Below, in pieces: positions 14,559-15,503 of a stretch of 15,503 bases of DNA. Every line of letters begins with the position of its first letter. The first letter of the stretch is position 1. A program made the translations under genes and the position numbers. The DNA lies in contig CAYGWX010000058.1 of the NCBI GenBank assembly GCA_964353855.1, positions 1-15,503 of the forward strand, in the 5' to 3' direction. The stretch comes from CAYGWX01 sp964353855 [NCBI: uncultured bacterium]. Its GTDB lineage: Bacteria > Edwardsbacteria > CAYGWX01. The notes under the pieces were generated by a model. It saw only the letters and a program-made list of their open reading frames with translations, was not told where the DNA came from and searched no databases.

Positions 14559-14778
14559 AGGATGTCGATGTGGGCGGCGTTTTTGCGTGAGTATGGCTGT
14601 CTTTCCAACACAACCTGCCTCCCAGGCTTTAGGCATGGTTGCCGTTCAATGATAATCAAGAGGGGCCTATGGTTCACATACAGCAGTGGTAGTGAGCGGC
14701 GAGGGCCTATCCCCGAATCGGGATGGGTCTTGTTTCGCCGCTTTTCATTCCACCCAGTAGCAAATCAAGGAGGCACCG
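14559..14778. other. Structured 220-bp spacer before the secreted gene
   Basis: No gene is seen. It contains a hairpin CAACCTGCC (14611-14619) with GGCA-t-GGTTG (14632-14641, one bulged base), and a nested hairpin at 14695-14745. A GG/GC-spaced weak sigma54-like site (GGGC...TTGC, 14572-14586) is too degenerate to call. Confidence 0.5.
14695..14745 (+). terminator. Nested hairpin with short T-run
   Basis: Outer arms AGCGGCGA (14695-14702) and TCGCCGCT (14735-14742) enclose an inner stem ATCCC...GGGAT (14709-14724), and the outer stem runs into TTTT. It may end the upstream kinase transcript or act as a leader attenuator for the secreted protein gene 34 bp downstream. Confidence 0.5.
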
Positions 14779-15477
14779 ATGAAACGGGTTCGTAGGGTAA
14801 ATTACGGGATTATGGTTGTCCTTTGGGTTGGTTTACTGATGGCAGCCCAAGCCGCTTTTGCTCAGGTCAGCTACGTGGTAAATCTAACCACCAACGATCT
14901 CACCTTTGCCGTCCGAGATGGCTATAACCTGGTTTCCTTGAAAGGAGGTTCCTTCCTCGGCGAGATTAGAAAGCCTCAGATGCCCGTGAAGTACATCCGG
15001 CTGATTTGCCCTCCCAACACGGAAGTGGATTCCCTGGTCATCCCGGTCAGGGAGAGCCGATCCGTTTCCGGGACTTACCGGATTCTTCCGGCACAGACTC
15101 CGGTTCCCACTCTAATCGGTCACGCACCAGCTCAGTGGGTGGACCCCGACACCTCCATCTACAATTCAAATAAACCTTATCCCGGAAAGCTTGCAGAGGT
15201 TGTGCACCAGGGTTACTTCGATGGTAACCGTATCGTCACCATCGCGATCTATCCACTTCAGTGGGTTCCTCGCTCAGGATTGCTTTCGCTCTACACGAGG
15301 GTTCGATTCAACCTCAACCTCCGCAGCGTCAACAACAGCCCAAGGGTTAGGGCGAAGATACGTGGCGAGAGAGGGCAGGAGGCTTACCGGAGCTCTTTAG
15401 GTGCCACTGTGGACAATGATGGGGACATCCCGAAATACAGAGTTGAACCCGGACTGGCCCCCGTTAAACTGGACTAA
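14779..15477 (+). CDS. Secreted protein resembling a C25 (gingipain-type) peptidase propeptide
   Basis: AAGGAGG five bases before the ATG gives a strong start. Residues 1-28 are a signal peptide with basic N-region, hydrophobic core and AFA cleavage. Residues 60-190 carry a pattern I associate with the propeptide of C25 cysteine peptidases: PVKYIRLICPP, GTYRILPAQTPVP, IYNSNKPYPG, GNRIVTIAIYPLQWVP and GLLSLYTRVRFNL. In complete family members a catalytic domain follows, often with a C-terminal sorting domain. Here the frame ends at TAA after 232 residues, with no catalytic His or Cys region. The next in-frame codons (NRVVEVEY) look like a continuation toward a C25 domain, so the stop may break a longer gene. 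It could also be a stand-alone propeptide-like inhibitor or envelope protein. The propeptide assignment is from motif memory, not a search. Confidence 0.78.
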   Translation: MKRVRRVNYGIMVVLWVGLLMAAQAAFAQVSYVVNLTTNDLTFAVRDGYNLVSLKGGSFLGEIRKPQMPVKYIRLICPPNTEVDSLVIPVRESRSVSGTYRILPAQTPVPTLIGHAPAQWVDPDTSIYNSNKPYPGKLAEVVHQGYFDGNRIVTIAIYPLQWVPRSGLLSLYTRVRFNLNLRSVNNSPRVRAKIRGERGQEAYRSSLGATVDNDGDIPKYRVEPGLAPVKLD

Positions 15478-15503
15478 AACAGGGTTGTGGAAGTTGAGTA
15501 TTT

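Noticed and set aside
14572-14586. GGGC...TTGC before the secreted gene as a sigma54 promoter
   Set aside because: Only GGC and TTGC match; the TGGCAC core is lost, and such partial matches are expected by chance.

Overview
The window comes from a GC-rich Gram-negative bacterium that uses sigma54. Evidence is a sigma54 enhancer-binding ATPase, a textbook -24/-12 promoter, a very large PAS hybrid kinase and a secreted gingipain-type propeptide. The style fits Nitrospirota, Deltaproteobacteria-like, Acidobacteriota or related uncultured lineages. I cannot place it more precisely from sequence alone. No rRNA, tRNA, CRISPR array, transposase or phage gene is visible. Almost everything here is signal transduction.

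Left part, all on the minus strand: the 5' end of rho (cut by the window edge, with an unusual repetitive N-terminal extension), then a soluble 1852-residue hybrid histidine kinase with eleven tandem PAS domains, HisKA, HATPase and a C-terminal receiver. Each has a recognisable sigma70-type promoter. A non-coding stretch of about 620 bp follows, holding the kinase promoter, a perfect 15-bp inverted repeat and an intrinsic terminator. Next is a membrane-anchored six-TPR protein.

Centre: the TPR gene diverges from a 1655-residue regulator with the order Ser/Thr kinase - STAND-like AAA ATPase - about 11 TPRs - GAF - sigma54-activator AAA+ - Fis-type helix-turn-helix. The 404-bp divergent spacer holds a full-consensus sigma54 promoter pointing at the TPR gene, a strong sigma70 promoter pointing at the regulator, and between them a 32-bp dyad about 146 bp upstream of the predicted sigma54 start site, the usual distance for an enhancer. 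This looks like a self-contained module: the regulator is made from sigma70, senses through its kinase, TPR and GAF domains, and switches on the neighbouring TPR gene through sigma54.

Right part, plus strand: an AT-rich island with two identical 18-bp copies of a palindromic sequence, then a cluster of a 42-residue pre-peptide (signal peptide plus a 17-residue proline-rich mature peptide), an 86-residue unknown protein and a small soluble histidine kinase with no sensor or receiver. After a structured 220-bp spacer comes a secreted protein resembling the propeptide of C25 (gingipain) peptidases, which stops before any catalytic domain. The peptide, orphan kinase and large sigma54 regulator side by side suggest an uncharacterised envelope or secretion-related signalling locus. 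That last step is inference.
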